Source: Cedecea sp000277545
GTDB lineage: Bacteria > Pseudomonadota > Gammaproteobacteria > Enterobacterales > Enterobacteriaceae
Reading direction: 5' to 3' (one strand)
Assembly: GCA_050847315.1 (NCBI GenBank)
Contig: CP193791.1
DNA: 64,000 nt
The position numbers and the translations under genes are program-made. Positions 53,732 through 62,887 of the stretch are shown one piece after another (the stretch's first letter is position 1; each line of letters begins with the position of its first letter). The notes under the pieces were generated by a model. That model had not been told where the DNA came from. It was given only the letters and a program-made list of their open reading frames with translations, and ran no database searches.

Positions 53732-54928
53732 TTAAGCGATAACGCCTAATTGCTTACCGATGCGCGTAAACGCATCTACCGCACGTTCAATTTGCTCAGG
53801 AGTATGCGCCGCCGACATTTGGGTGCGAATACGTGCCTGACCTTTTGGCACCACCGGGTAGAAGAAACCGGTGACATAAATACCTTCTTTCTGCAGCTCG
53901 CGCGCAAAGTTTTGCGCCACAACTGCTTCACCAAGCATCACTGGAATAATGGCGTGATCTGCACCTGCAAGCGTAAATCCGGCAGCGCTCATTTTTTCAC
54001 GGAACAGACGAGCGTTTGACCACAGACGCTCACGCAGCTCTTCGCCTGACTCCAGCATTTCCAGTACCTTGATAGAGGCGGAAACAATGGCTGGCGCGAG
54101 TGAATTTGAGAAAAGGTAAGGACGGGAACGCTGGCGAAGCCATTCGATAACTTCTTTGCGACCTGCGGTATAGCCACCAGAAGCACCGCCCAGCGCTTTA
54201 CCCAGCGTGCCGGTAATAATATCAACCCGGTCCATGACATCGCAGTATTCGTGCGTACCGCGCCCATTGGCACCAACAAAGCCCACGGCGTGGGAGTCAT
54301 CGACCATAACCAGCGCATTGTACTTATCCGCCAGATCGCAAACGCCCTGCAGGTTGGCAATCACACCGTCCATTGAGAACACGCCATCGGTGGCAATCAT
54401 CACATGGCGAGCACCGGCTGCACGAGCCTCTTTCAGGCGAGCTTCCAGTTCCTGCATATCGTTGTTGGCATAGCGATAACGCTGTGCTTTACACAGGCGC
54501 ACACCGTCGATAATTGAGGCATGGTTCAGTGCGTCAGAAATGATGGCATCTTCCGGCCCGAGCAGCGTCTCAAACAGGCCACCATTGGCATCGAAGCAGG
54601 AGGAGTAAAGAATCGCATCGTCCGTTCCCAGGAAATCGGCCAGCTTGCTTTCCAACTGTTTATGGCTGTCCTGAGTACCGCAAATAAAGCGGACCGAAGC
54701 CATACCAAAACCGTGTTTATCCATCCCCTGTTTAGCCGCTTCAATCAGCTGCGGATGGTTAGCAAGACCCAGATAGTTGTTGGCGCAGAAGTTAATAACG
54801 TGGCTACCGTCCGCGACGGTGATGTCCGCCTGCTGGGCGGAGGTGATAATACGTTCTTCTTTAAAAAGCCCTTCTGCTCGAGCGGTTTCGAGTTGGGAAG
54901 TCAGCTGTTGGTAAAAATCTTCGCGCAT
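53732..54928 (-). CDS. kbl: Kbl, 2-amino-3-ketobutyrate CoA ligase
   Basis: PLP enzyme cleaving the Tdh product with CoA to glycine and acetyl-CoA. 398 residues, alpha-oxoamine synthase family. PLP-Lys in TLGKALGGASGG near 244; NYLGLANHP near 51 and DDSHAVGFVGANGRG near 208-222 bind cofactor and substrate. First gene of kbl-tdh. Confidence 0.97.
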   Translation of the reverse strand: MREDFYQQLTSQLETARAEGLFKEERIITSAQQADITVADGSHVINFCANNYLGLANHPQLIEAAKQGMDKHGFGMASVRFICGTQDSHKQLESKLADFLGTDDAILYSSCFDANGGLFETLLGPEDAIISDALNHASIIDGVRLCKAQRYRYANNDMQELEARLKEARAAGARHVMIATDGVFSMDGVIANLQGVCDLADKYNALVMVDDSHAVGFVGANGRGTHEYCDVMDRVDIITGTLGKALGGASGGYTAGRKEVIEWLRQRSRPYLFSNSLAPAIVSASIKVLEMLESGEELRERLWSNARLFREKMSAAGFTLAGADHAIIPVMLGEAVVAQNFARELQKEGIYVTGFFYPVVPKGQARIRTQMSAAHTPEQIERAVDAFTRIGKQLGVIA

Positions 54929-55136
54929 CGCGATTCTCCAGGCATGGCAAGTTTTGGCACATCTTACCCAAACCTATATCACCAGGCGAGATGACGCTTC
55001 AGGGATTCTTAATTTTGCAGGATAAATCACGCTAGAATGCGAGGCCGACAGGGGCTTTAAGCGGTATGAAGGCCGTGCAGGAATCATCATTAACATATTG
55101 AATAATAATGTAAATATTGAAATCATTAAAATCCTG

Positions 55137-55192
55137 ACAGGTCAGATAGATTCCCGTATATCTGACCTGTTGAAATCATCTTCAGATGATTT
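55137..55192. repeat. Twin adjacent hairpins between kbl and yibB
   Basis: A perfect 12-bp stem ACAGGTCAGATA (55137-55148) pairs with TATCTGACCTGT (55159-55170) around a 10-base loop, and two bases later AAATCATC-TTCA-GATGATTT (55173-55192) forms a second 8-bp hairpin. No T-run follows the outer arms on either strand. They lie 16-70 bases past the yibB stop, on the yibB side of the 280-base kbl-yibB gap (54929-55208), which holds nothing else recognised apart from the presumed kbl promoter. Confidence 0.8.
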
Positions 55193-55208
55193 ATTCCCTC
55201 AGCAGGGG

Positions 55209-56066
55209 CTACTTCCTCGAGAGAAAAATTCTAAGCGCCTGCAGTCTGGCGCCTAAAGCGGAGTGCCTGAAGCAACGGAACAGGTCGAACCATTTTCCTT
55301 TCCCAAGATAATTCAGGGTGAATAATTCAGGGCGTTTGTAATAACAGAGAACAAATATACCCTGATCATCATCCACGATATTATTTTTCAGCGTAATTTT
55401 CTGGCTTTCCGTTACCAGAAAATAAAACTCTTGCCATTTACTCTGAGAACCGACAATAGCACCGCCGATAATATAAACATGGTTACCAATCATAAAGTCA
55501 AATGCCTGTTTCAACGACGTAACATTTAGCCCTTTCTTGATGGTAAAAAGATGCATGGTATTTTTATTAAATGGAAAATCCCACATTTTTAAACCACGAA
55601 TTACTTTAGATTCCCGGCAATAGCCAAAATCAACCCATGCAACCAGTGGTGTTTTTATTAATCCATCATTAATGGCTTTGTTAACAAAGTAGGATTTTAA
55701 ATTACAGACTAGCACGTACTCTGGCGACCAATATTCAGGGTTTTTTAACTGATGGGTCTCTAATTGATTGGTAAAACTCTCGTCCTGCTGAATGCTCTCA
55801 ATAAGACGCCGAATATGTTTAAATTTGTTTTTTATATCAATGGCAATAACCGTAGTAGGCTTTCCCTGTCGAATGGCTTCAACTCTTTCCTTGAGATCGG
55901 GTGAAGTGAATACCACCATATCATTTTCTAAAGCGGCCAATCGCTCGAAGTAATTAAAATAAACATCTACAGAGCGGGCAAGATTATCACGGAACCCTTT
56001 ATTAGCAGTCCACTCCCCTCTACCGAGGTCAAAATAAGCCGTTACAATTGTGGTAGATGATTTCAT
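55209..56066 (-). CDS. yibB: YibB (HtrL), putative glycosyltransferase-like LPS-locus protein
   Basis: 285 residues, of the HtrL/YibB (WlaTC) family; function not established, though the position next to hldD ties it to LPS. Recognised from TIVTAYFDLGRGEWTANKGF at the N-terminus, LVAWVDFGYCRESKVI near 145-160, MHLFTIKKGLNV near 175, and GGAIVGSQSKWQEFYFLV near 205. The gene is AT-rich relative to kbl and hldD, suggesting lateral exchange. Start at ATG 56066. Confidence 0.88.
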   Translation of the reverse strand: MKSSTTIVTAYFDLGRGEWTANKGFRDNLARSVDVYFNYFERLAALENDMVVFTSPDLKERVEAIRQGKPTTVIAIDIKNKFKHIRRLIESIQQDESFTNQLETHQLKNPEYWSPEYVLVCNLKSYFVNKAINDGLIKTPLVAWVDFGYCRESKVIRGLKMWDFPFNKNTMHLFTIKKGLNVTSLKQAFDFMIGNHVYIIGGAIVGSQSKWQEFYFLVTESQKITLKNNIVDDDQGIFVLCYYKRPELFTLNYLGKGKWFDLFRCFRHSALGARLQALRIFLSRK

Positions 56067-56367
56067 CGCTAATAAAAACCATTAATATAAATAAATATTA
56101 TATCACAATCATTTACCTTCTGTACACAGTACGCTTTGCGTTCAGTTCGGCCTTAACGAATACAATAATTCCCCGGCAAACATTAAAATAAAAATAATAT
56201 GAAATTAAATAGCAGGTAAACCCAGGAAAAGTCAATCGGGCTTAAACCACCTGGATGACAAACCTGGCGCATTGTGTAAATGGCTGAAGCGATGCAAATG
56301 TAATGGTATGATTATGCACATTCATGTCTGAGATTGTCTCTGACTCCATAATTTTAAGGCTACAGTT
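56067..56367. other. AT-rich intergenic region yibB-hldD
   Basis: About 300 bases without a coding frame. TATGAT at 56307-56312 is a possible -10 for hldD, with a weak CTGAAG 17 bp upstream. No clear heat-shock promoter was seen by eye, although E. coli hldD has one. Confidence 0.45.
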
Positions 56368-57300
56368 ATGATCATCGTTACTGGCGGCGCCGGCATGATC
56401 GGCAGCAACATTGTTAAGTCACTGAACGAACAAGGCTATCGCGATATCCTGGTGGTAGATAACCTGAAGGATGGGACTAAATTTGTTAACCTGGTTGATC
56501 TGGACATCACCGACTACATGGATAAGGAAGACTTCCTGATCCAAATTATGGCCGGGGAAGAATTCGGTGATATCGACGCCATCTTCCATGAAGGGGCCTG
56601 CTCGTCCACGACCGAGTGGGACGGCAAGTACATGATGGACAACAACTATCAGTACTCTAAAGAAATCCTGCACTACTGCCTGGAGCGCGAAATTCCGTTC
56701 CTGTATGCCTCTTCTGCCGCCACCTACGGCGGGCGCAATGCAGATTTCATCGAATCCCGCGAATATGAACAGCCGCTGAACGTGTACGGTTACTCAAAAT
56801 TCCTGTTTGATGAATATGTTCGCCAGATCCTGCCAGAAGCAAACTCTCAGGTGACCGGCTTCCGCTACTTTAACGTCTACGGGCCGCGCGAAGGCCACAA
56901 AGGCAGCATGGCGAGCGTGGCATTCCATCTCAATACTCAGTTGAATAACGGTGAGAACCCAAAACTGTTTGAAGGCAGCGACGGCTTCAAGCGTGACTTC
57001 ATCTATGTGGGTGATGTTGCCGCCGTTAACCTCTGGTTCTGGCAAAATGGCGTTTCCGGTATTTTCAACTGCGGTACCGGTCGTGCGGAATCCTTCCAGG
57101 CCGTGGCAGACGCAGCGCTGGCGTATCACAACAAAGGCAGCATCGAGTACATTCCTTTCCCGGAAAAGCTAAAAGGTCGCTATCAGGCTTATACTGAAGC
57201 TGACTTAACCAATCTGCGCGCTGCGGGTTACGACAAGCCGTTCAAAACCGTTGCCCAAGGGGTTGCGGAATACATGAAATGGTTAAATCGCGACGCATAA
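56368..57300 (+). CDS. hldD: HldD (RfaD/WaaD), ADP-L-glycero-D-manno-heptose 6-epimerase
   Basis: Last step of ADP-heptose synthesis for the LPS inner core. 310 residues, short-chain dehydrogenase fold: NADP-binding GGAGMIGSNIV near 7-17, catalytic YGYSKFLFDEY (YxxxK, Tyr140/Lys144) and YNVYGPREGHKG-like FNVYGPREGH near 168. First gene of hldD-waaF-waaC-waaL. Confidence 0.98.
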   Translation: MIIVTGGAGMIGSNIVKSLNEQGYRDILVVDNLKDGTKFVNLVDLDITDYMDKEDFLIQIMAGEEFGDIDAIFHEGACSSTTEWDGKYMMDNNYQYSKEILHYCLEREIPFLYASSAATYGGRNADFIESREYEQPLNVYGYSKFLFDEYVRQILPEANSQVTGFRYFNVYGPREGHKGSMASVAFHLNTQLNNGENPKLFEGSDGFKRDFIYVGDVAAVNLWFWQNGVSGIFNCGTGRAESFQAVADAALAYHNKGSIEYIPFPEKLKGRYQAYTEADLTNLRAAGYDKPFKTVAQGVAEYMKWLNRDA

Positions 57301-57316
57301 GCTGCACAGGAAAAGC

Positions 57317-58366
57317 ATGAAAATTCTGGTGATTGGCCCGTCATGGGTGGGCGACATGATGATGTCGCAAAGTCTTTATCGCACGCTCAAGGCGCGTTAT
57401 CCCCAGGCGATCATTGACGTGATGGCACCCGCGTGGTGCCGTCCGCTATTATCGCGTATGCAGGAAGTGAACGAAGCCATCGCCATGCCTTTGGGTCACG
57501 GTGCGTTGCAAATCGCAGAGCGTCGTCGCCTTGGACGCAGCCTGCGGGACAAACGCTATGACCATGCGTACGTTCTGCCAAACTCGTTTAAGTCCGCGCT
57601 GGTGCCTTTTTTTGCCAACATACCTCACCGTACGGGTTGGTTGGGCGAGATGCGTTACGGCCTGCTGAATGACAGCCGTAAGCTGGACAAACAAGCCTGG
57701 CCATTGATGGTAGAGCGCTACGTCGCCCTGGGTTATGAAAAAGGCATAATGCAGTCGGCTAAAGACCTCCCGCAGCCGCTCCTGTGGCCTCAACTACATG
57801 TTAGTGAAGGTGAAAAAACACTGACTTGCGCTGCTTTTAATCTTGATCCACAGCGTCCGATGATTGGTTTCTGCCCTGGAGCAGAGTTCGGCCCGGCAAA
57901 ACGTTGGCCGCACTATCATTACGCCGCGCTCGCAGCAAAACTCATCGATGCGGGCTATCAGGTTGTCCTCTTCGGCTCAGCCAAGGATAAGGACGCAGGT
58001 AAAGAGATTCTTGCTGCTCTCACCACTGAACAGCAGGCATGGTGCCGTAACCTTGCCGGGGATACCCAGCTTGAACAGGCCGTGATATTGCTTGCCGCTT
58101 GCGAGGGTGTGGTCACCAATGATTCCGGCCTGATGCATGTCGCAGCTGCGCTCAACCGTCCTCTGGTCGCACTTTATGGCCCCAGCAGCCCGGATTTCAC
58201 CCCACCACTTTCCCACAAAGCGAGAGTTATTCGCTTGATCAGCGGCTACCATAAAGTGCGTAAAGGCGATGCCGCTGAGGGCTATCATCAAAGCCTGATC
58301 GACATCACACCAGAAAGCGTGCTGGTTACATTGACTGAACTGCTAACCAGCAGCAAGGAAGACTAA
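57317..58366 (+). CDS. waaF: WaaF, ADP-heptose:LPS heptosyltransferase II
   Basis: GT9-family enzyme adding the second heptose to the LPS inner core. 349 residues; conserved GPSWVGDMMMSQSLYR near 7-22, FCPGAEFGPAKRWP near 183-196, and the nucleotide-binding VVTNDSGLMHVAAALN near 259-274. Overlaps waaC by one base (TAATG). Confidence 0.97.
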   Translation: MKILVIGPSWVGDMMMSQSLYRTLKARYPQAIIDVMAPAWCRPLLSRMQEVNEAIAMPLGHGALQIAERRRLGRSLRDKRYDHAYVLPNSFKSALVPFFANIPHRTGWLGEMRYGLLNDSRKLDKQAWPLMVERYVALGYEKGIMQSAKDLPQPLLWPQLHVSEGEKTLTCAAFNLDPQRPMIGFCPGAEFGPAKRWPHYHYAALAAKLIDAGYQVVLFGSAKDKDAGKEILAALTTEQQAWCRNLAGDTQLEQAVILLAACEGVVTNDSGLMHVAAALNRPLVALYGPSSPDFTPPLSHKARVIRLISGYHKVRKGDAAEGYHQSLIDITPESVLVTLTELLTSSKED

Positions 58367-59328
58367 TGCGCGTCCTTCTTGTTAAAACGTCTTCGATGGG
58401 CGATGTTCTCCACTCTCTTCCTGCGCTTACAGACGCGATGCTGGCAATGCCGGGAATTTCGTTCGATTGGGTGGTAGAAGAAGGTTTCGCACAGATACCC
58501 GGCTGGCACCCCGCCGTGGATAAAGTGATTCCCGTCGCGATCCGTCGCTGGCGTAAAAGCTGGTTCTCCGCTGAAACCCGCGCGGAACGAAAAGCTTTTT
58601 ATTATCAGCTTGAAGCAAGAAAGTACGACTGCGTCATTGATGCTCAGGGCCTGGTAAAAAGCGCAGCGTTGGTGACTCGAAAAGCACATGGCATCAAGCA
58701 TGGCATGGACTGGCACAGTGCCCGTGAATCTCTGGCAAGCCTGTTTTATAACAAACGCCATAATGTGGCCAGGCAGCAGCACGCCGTGGAACGTACTCGT
58801 GAACTTTTTGCCAAAAGTTTGGGTTACGCAAAATCGCAATCTCAGGGTGATTATGCGATTTCAGGGCATTTTCTTACTAATCCGAAAGAAAGTGCGGAAA
58901 AGTATGCGGTATTTTTACACGCAACAACTCGAGATGATAAACACTGGCCAGAAGAAAATTGGCGGGAGCTGATTGAGCTTTTGAAGGCAACCGGACTGCG
59001 GATAAAACTCCCTTGGGGGGCACCGCACGAAGAAGAGAGAGCCAAACGGCTGGCGGCAGGATTTAGCTTTGTGGATGTTCTGCCAAAATTAACGCTTGAG
59101 GAGGTCGCCAAAGTTCTGGCGAATGCCAAATTTGTGGTTTCTGTTGATACAGGATTAAGCCATCTTACGGCAGCATTGGACCGACCGAATGTGACGCTTT
59201 ACGGACCTACAGATCCGGGCCTCATTGGCGGGTATGGAAAAAATCAGGTCGTGTGCCGCGCACCGGGTAACAGACTTGAAAATTTGACTGCCTTTACAGT
59301 CTTGAATCAACTTACGACAAGCCTGTAA
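58366..59328 (+). CDS. waaC: WaaC, ADP-heptose:LPS heptosyltransferase I
   Basis: GT9-family enzyme adding the first heptose to Kdo2-lipid A. 320 residues: N-terminal VKTSSMGDVLHSLPALTD near 5-22 and VSVDTGLSHLTAALD near 258-272 for ADP-heptose. Starts at the base where waaF ends. The 3' part is less GC-rich than the 5' part, the start of the AT-rich core locus. Confidence 0.97.
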   Translation: MRVLLVKTSSMGDVLHSLPALTDAMLAMPGISFDWVVEEGFAQIPGWHPAVDKVIPVAIRRWRKSWFSAETRAERKAFYYQLEARKYDCVIDAQGLVKSAALVTRKAHGIKHGMDWHSARESLASLFYNKRHNVARQQHAVERTRELFAKSLGYAKSQSQGDYAISGHFLTNPKESAEKYAVFLHATTRDDKHWPEENWRELIELLKATGLRIKLPWGAPHEEERAKRLAAGFSFVDVLPKLTLEEVAKVLANAKFVVSVDTGLSHLTAALDRPNVTLYGPTDPGLIGGYGKNQVVCRAPGNRLENLTAFTVLNQLTTSL

Positions 59329-59356
59329 GTACGCGAATTTCGATATCGGAGAAGAG

Positions 59357-60565
59357 ATGGCCCTCACATTATTTTTTTCTAATGAGAAAAAAAACTGGAC
59401 CTTATACTGGAATAGAACGCTTGTATTCTTATTTATTGCCACTTATTTTTTAGGTGGCATAACGCGTTATAAACACCTCATTGTTATATTGATGACGCTC
59501 ACAACTCTTGTATATCTGTGTAAGCAGCCTAGACAATTTCTGCCAGAATTCAAAAATTTTCTATTTTTTAGCATAGCTGTTTTGACTTTCGCCGTGTTTC
59601 TTTCGCTGTTTCAGACACCTGATTTCAAAGCAACCCTGAAGGAAATCAGCAAGTCTGTCCTGGAAAACACTCTTTTATGTACAATTTCCATTCCCGTACT
59701 GCTGAGAAATGAAAGCAAAGAGTTAATTTCAAAAATAATTTTCTTTTCATTTATTACAGCGCTGAGTCTACGTTGCATATCAGAGATCGTGCTTTACTAT
59801 CAAGAGTACACACAGGGTGTCATGCCATTTATCGATTTCAGACATCGTGGTATATCCGACTCATTGGTATTCCTTTTCCCTGCCTTATTGAGCATGTGGT
59901 TAATAAAATCTGTTAAGTATAAGGTTGCCTTTGTTCTGCTAAGCGCGGTCTATCTGTTTCTTATTTTAGGCACACTTTCCCGTGGCGCTTGGCTTTCTGT
60001 ATTAACTGTTGGCTTACTGTGGGTTGTGTTAAACCGGCAATGGAAATTATTGATTTCCGGGATTTTAATTTCTACCTTGACACTCGGCGCAATTTTGACG
60101 CAAGAAAAAATACCAACAACTTTAATGACTAAACTTCAGCAGACAGATAGCTCCAATCGTTATTCAAATGGTGTGCAAGGTAGCGCGATGAATCTTATTA
60201 TGGAAAATCCTTTGCTGGGATATGGATTTGGAAATACAGCCTATAAAGATGTCTACAACAAACGTGTGGTTGATTATCCCAACTGGACCTTTAGAGAGTC
60301 TCCCGGGCCACACAACCTGGCATTGTTTGTCTGGTTTGGCGCCGGCTTACTCGGATTCGCAGGCCTGCTACTCACCTATGCAGCGATAATTAAAGAATGT
60401 ACTTCCAACGCCTTCAAGAAAAGCTCGTCCTTCCCGGTAAATGCACACATGATAATCTTGTTATCATTTATCGGCTATTTCCTCATTCGAGGAAATGTTG
60501 AACAAATACAGCTAGACCTGCTTGGCGTATTGGTTGGGTTATTGATAGCACTGAATAAAAAATAA
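59357..60565 (+). CDS. waaL: WaaL, O-antigen ligase (Salmonella-type)
   Basis: Inner-membrane glycosyltransferase joining O-polysaccharide to the lipid A-core. 402 residues with about 12 membrane segments and a large periplasmic loop near 265-325. Recalled Salmonella-like blocks: ITRYKHLIVI near 36, GTLSRGAWLSVL near 208, LQQTDSSNRYSNG near 260, and ESPGPHNLALFVWF near 313 with the His typical of ligases. GC content is low. Follows waaC by 28 bases; ends in a bidirectional terminator. Confidence 0.9.
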   Translation: MALTLFFSNEKKNWTLYWNRTLVFLFIATYFLGGITRYKHLIVILMTLTTLVYLCKQPRQFLPEFKNFLFFSIAVLTFAVFLSLFQTPDFKATLKEISKSVLENTLLCTISIPVLLRNESKELISKIIFFSFITALSLRCISEIVLYYQEYTQGVMPFIDFRHRGISDSLVFLFPALLSMWLIKSVKYKVAFVLLSAVYLFLILGTLSRGAWLSVLTVGLLWVVLNRQWKLLISGILISTLTLGAILTQEKIPTTLMTKLQQTDSSNRYSNGVQGSAMNLIMENPLLGYGFGNTAYKDVYNKRVVDYPNWTFRESPGPHNLALFVWFGAGLLGFAGLLLTYAAIIKECTSNAFKKSSSFPVNAHMIILLSFIGYFLIRGNVEQIQLDLLGVLVGLLIALNKK

Positions 60566-60596
60566 AAAAAAAGGCTACATCACGTAGCCTTTTTTA
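60563..60596. terminator. Bidirectional terminator between waaL and waaK
   Basis: AAAAAAAAAGGCTAC-ATCAC-GTAGCCTTTTTT; A-run on the left, T-run on the right, separates the convergent hldD and waa core operons. Confidence 0.92.
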
Positions 60597-60633
60597 TGCT
60601 TAAACTAAAGCAAGTATGTAAGAGAAATTTTAG

Positions 60634-61776
60634 TTAGTGAAACCAATTATTAATCACGTCTTCAAATCTCTGAGTGACTCCGGCCCAACTAAAATTATTA
60701 TAAACAAAGTGTTGCCCACATTTTGCCATGTCATTTATATCCGGACTTTGCAGTGTGCTCATAATATCTTGAGCAATAGAGTCTGCAGTCATGGGCTCTC
60801 GAAGATGAAAACCTGTCTCTTTTTCCCTGACGAATTCAACCATGCCGCCACGGGTGCTGACCAATACCGGCTTGCCTGCCCCCATTGCCTCAATAGCCAC
60901 CATGCAAAATGGTTCCTGAAACTGAGAAGGAATGACAACCAGGTCAGCCAGAGGATAGTAACAGTGCATGTTTTCCGGCGCTATGCTTCCTAACATAATA
61001 CATCGCCCCTGCAAACGCTCGGCAATCTCTCTGACCTCACGCTGATAAGCGCCATTATCCGCTTTGTTCACCTCCAGGTGATCGCCAACCACTACGAGTT
61101 TCATATCGTCATGTTCTCTGGCCAACTTTTCAAACGCCTGCATGAGCAATAAAATCCCCTTATCCGGAACAATACGCCCCGCATAGAAGAGGACTTTATC
61201 ATTCTCAGAAATGCCCAGATCTGCTTTAGAAACAGGTGTATAAGCAGATTGATAAACATCCAAATCAATGCCATTAGCAACCACTTTAATATCGGCTTTC
61301 GGCAAAAGATTCTGATAAAAATCTCTTAAGAAATTGCTCGGCACAATCATTTTTACATCCTGGTCCAACCCTTTGGGTTCGAACGCATTATGCATATGGA
61401 TGACGATTTTCTGCTGAGGAGCACGTTGTCTGATTTGCCGATAAAGCTTCATGCTGTTATGCACAACGACAATGCTGTCATCCGTAATATGAAAATCTTT
61501 CGCAATATTCAGTATTCGCTGCGAATACGGCAGTGGATCAAGGCGAGTCCACTTCTGGAAGATGCGCTTATAAATGCGGCTGAATCCAATGCGATGGATA
61601 CTACAGTTATCGTTTACAGGGGTAAAATCTGTATACCCTTCATTTTTAATGCATACCAAGCGATTGGGAATAGACGTTCTCTGTGCGACCTGGTACATCC
61701 ACGTTTCAACTGCAGCGGCACCGCGCGGAGGAATAGAAAATATAGGTGTGACAGTAAATATAATTTTATCAGTCAT
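60634..61776 (-). CDS. waaK: WaaK-like LPS alpha-1,2-N-acetylglucosaminyltransferase
   Basis: GT4-family glycosyltransferase adding the terminal GlcNAc branch of the Salmonella-type outer core, needed for ligation by the matching WaaL. 380 residues. Strong resemblance to Salmonella WaaK from memory: FTVTPIFSIPPRGAAAVETW near 8-27, FQKWTRLDPLPYSQRILNI near 72, VVHNSMKLYRQIRQR near 105, and the GT4 nucleotide-sugar motif EPFCMVAIEAMGAGKPVLVS near 285. Last in the minus-strand core operon as far as visible; AT-rich. Confidence 0.85.
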   Translation of the reverse strand: MTDKIIFTVTPIFSIPPRGAAAVETWMYQVAQRTSIPNRLVCIKNEGYTDFTPVNDNCSIHRIGFSRIYKRIFQKWTRLDPLPYSQRILNIAKDFHITDDSIVVVHNSMKLYRQIRQRAPQQKIVIHMHNAFEPKGLDQDVKMIVPSNFLRDFYQNLLPKADIKVVANGIDLDVYQSAYTPVSKADLGISENDKVLFYAGRIVPDKGILLLMQAFEKLAREHDDMKLVVVGDHLEVNKADNGAYQREVREIAERLQGRCIMLGSIAPENMHCYYPLADLVVIPSQFQEPFCMVAIEAMGAGKPVLVSTRGGMVEFVREKETGFHLREPMTADSIAQDIMSTLQSPDINDMAKCGQHFVYNNFSWAGVTQRFEDVINNWFH

Positions 61777-61783
61777 ATAATTT

Positions 61784-62809
61784 TCAACCCTGCATTAAAT
61801 TATATTTAATCGCAGCGCAGAGGCCACCAAAAACTTTCCCTTGATAAAGCAAATGTTTATATTTCTCTCTATACTCATGCTTTTTCACTGCACTTTGATA
61901 AGGCATATTCCGCCACGGGGAAACATCATAAACGTTACGGAAAAACTGTGCTGACGGATAATTAGCCCAGTCATGCCAGGGTTTTGTCACGCCCGTATAA
62001 TGTATAAACACCGTGCTTTCCTTAATGAACTCACTGTAATATTTACTGTTTTTATTCTCAAACTCAGATTTTAGAGAGTAGATGGTATTGTATTCCCGGG
62101 GCAATATTCTTGCGTGATGAAGGAATATAATATTAAGAATATCCTGGTCCGGATACTTTAATTTTCCAACCACACTCTCATCTGAAAGTAAGTTGAAAAA
62201 CCTTTCCGTTAAGCTTGATTTTAGCCATTGATTTAAGTTTATGTACATTACCCCAGAATTGAAGTAATTCCCTTCAAATTCTGGATTTTGTAGACGCACA
62301 GCACTTTTCTTTTGCATGGTGTCAACATCAATAACCACCGCGCCGTACTCTTCATTAAATTCTAAAGAAGCTAAAGATTGCAATGAGCCTTTACATATAA
62401 CATCGGCATCAAGATATAAAAGAGTATCAAGACGCTCGGAGAAATAATCAAAAGAAAGCAAGCGATAGTATATTGATACTGGCCAAATGTTTGTTTTCGG
62501 CAAAGACCTTAGCGGCGCAGAATCAATGTGATAGATTTTTATAACCGTCTTATATTGCTCGGCTAACTGTGTTAAAAGCTCAACATACTCATTATCTAAG
62601 TAATCAGCGATAATATGAAAGGTAAAATCAATATCACTCTTTTTATTATTCTCAAGAATGGAAGCAATCGATATCGCGGCACCTATCTGATAATTTTTAT
62701 CGATACCCCATGAAATATTGAATGTTTCCCGATCATCACACTTTACAAGGCGCCGATCCAGAACAATGATTTCGTTAAATTGTGTGATTTGTTTAAAGTT
62801 CAATGTCAA
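61784..62809 (-). CDS. waaJ: WaaJ-like LPS 1,2-glucosyltransferase (GT8)
   Basis: GT8-family transferase, probably adding the third hexose of the outer core. 341 residues: NISWGIDKNYQIGAAISIAS near 29, DXD motif LYLDADVICKG near 129-139, and HYTGVTKPWHDW near 277-288. It has no ATG or GTG start: the frame opens at TTG 62809, directly after an in-frame TAA, with a second TTG at 62803. GAAAGG lies just upstream. Linkage (WaaJ versus WaaR type) is inferred from order; seven bases separate it from waaK. Confidence 0.78.
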   Translation of the reverse strand: MTLNFKQITQFNEIIVLDRRLVKCDDRETFNISWGIDKNYQIGAAISIASILENNKKSDIDFTFHIIADYLDNEYVELLTQLAEQYKTVIKIYHIDSAPLRSLPKTNIWPVSIYYRLLSFDYFSERLDTLLYLDADVICKGSLQSLASLEFNEEYGAVVIDVDTMQKKSAVRLQNPEFEGNYFNSGVMYINLNQWLKSSLTERFFNLLSDESVVGKLKYPDQDILNIIFLHHARILPREYNTIYSLKSEFENKNSKYYSEFIKESTVFIHYTGVTKPWHDWANYPSAQFFRNVYDVSPWRNMPYQSAVKKHEYREKYKHLLYQGKVFGGLCAAIKYNLMQG

Positions 62810-62887
62810 TTACCTTTCATCACCATTAGTCGTGTAGCATGGTTATTTTCATAACATTCCATGCCAGCAATACTGTCGCGAGCACAA

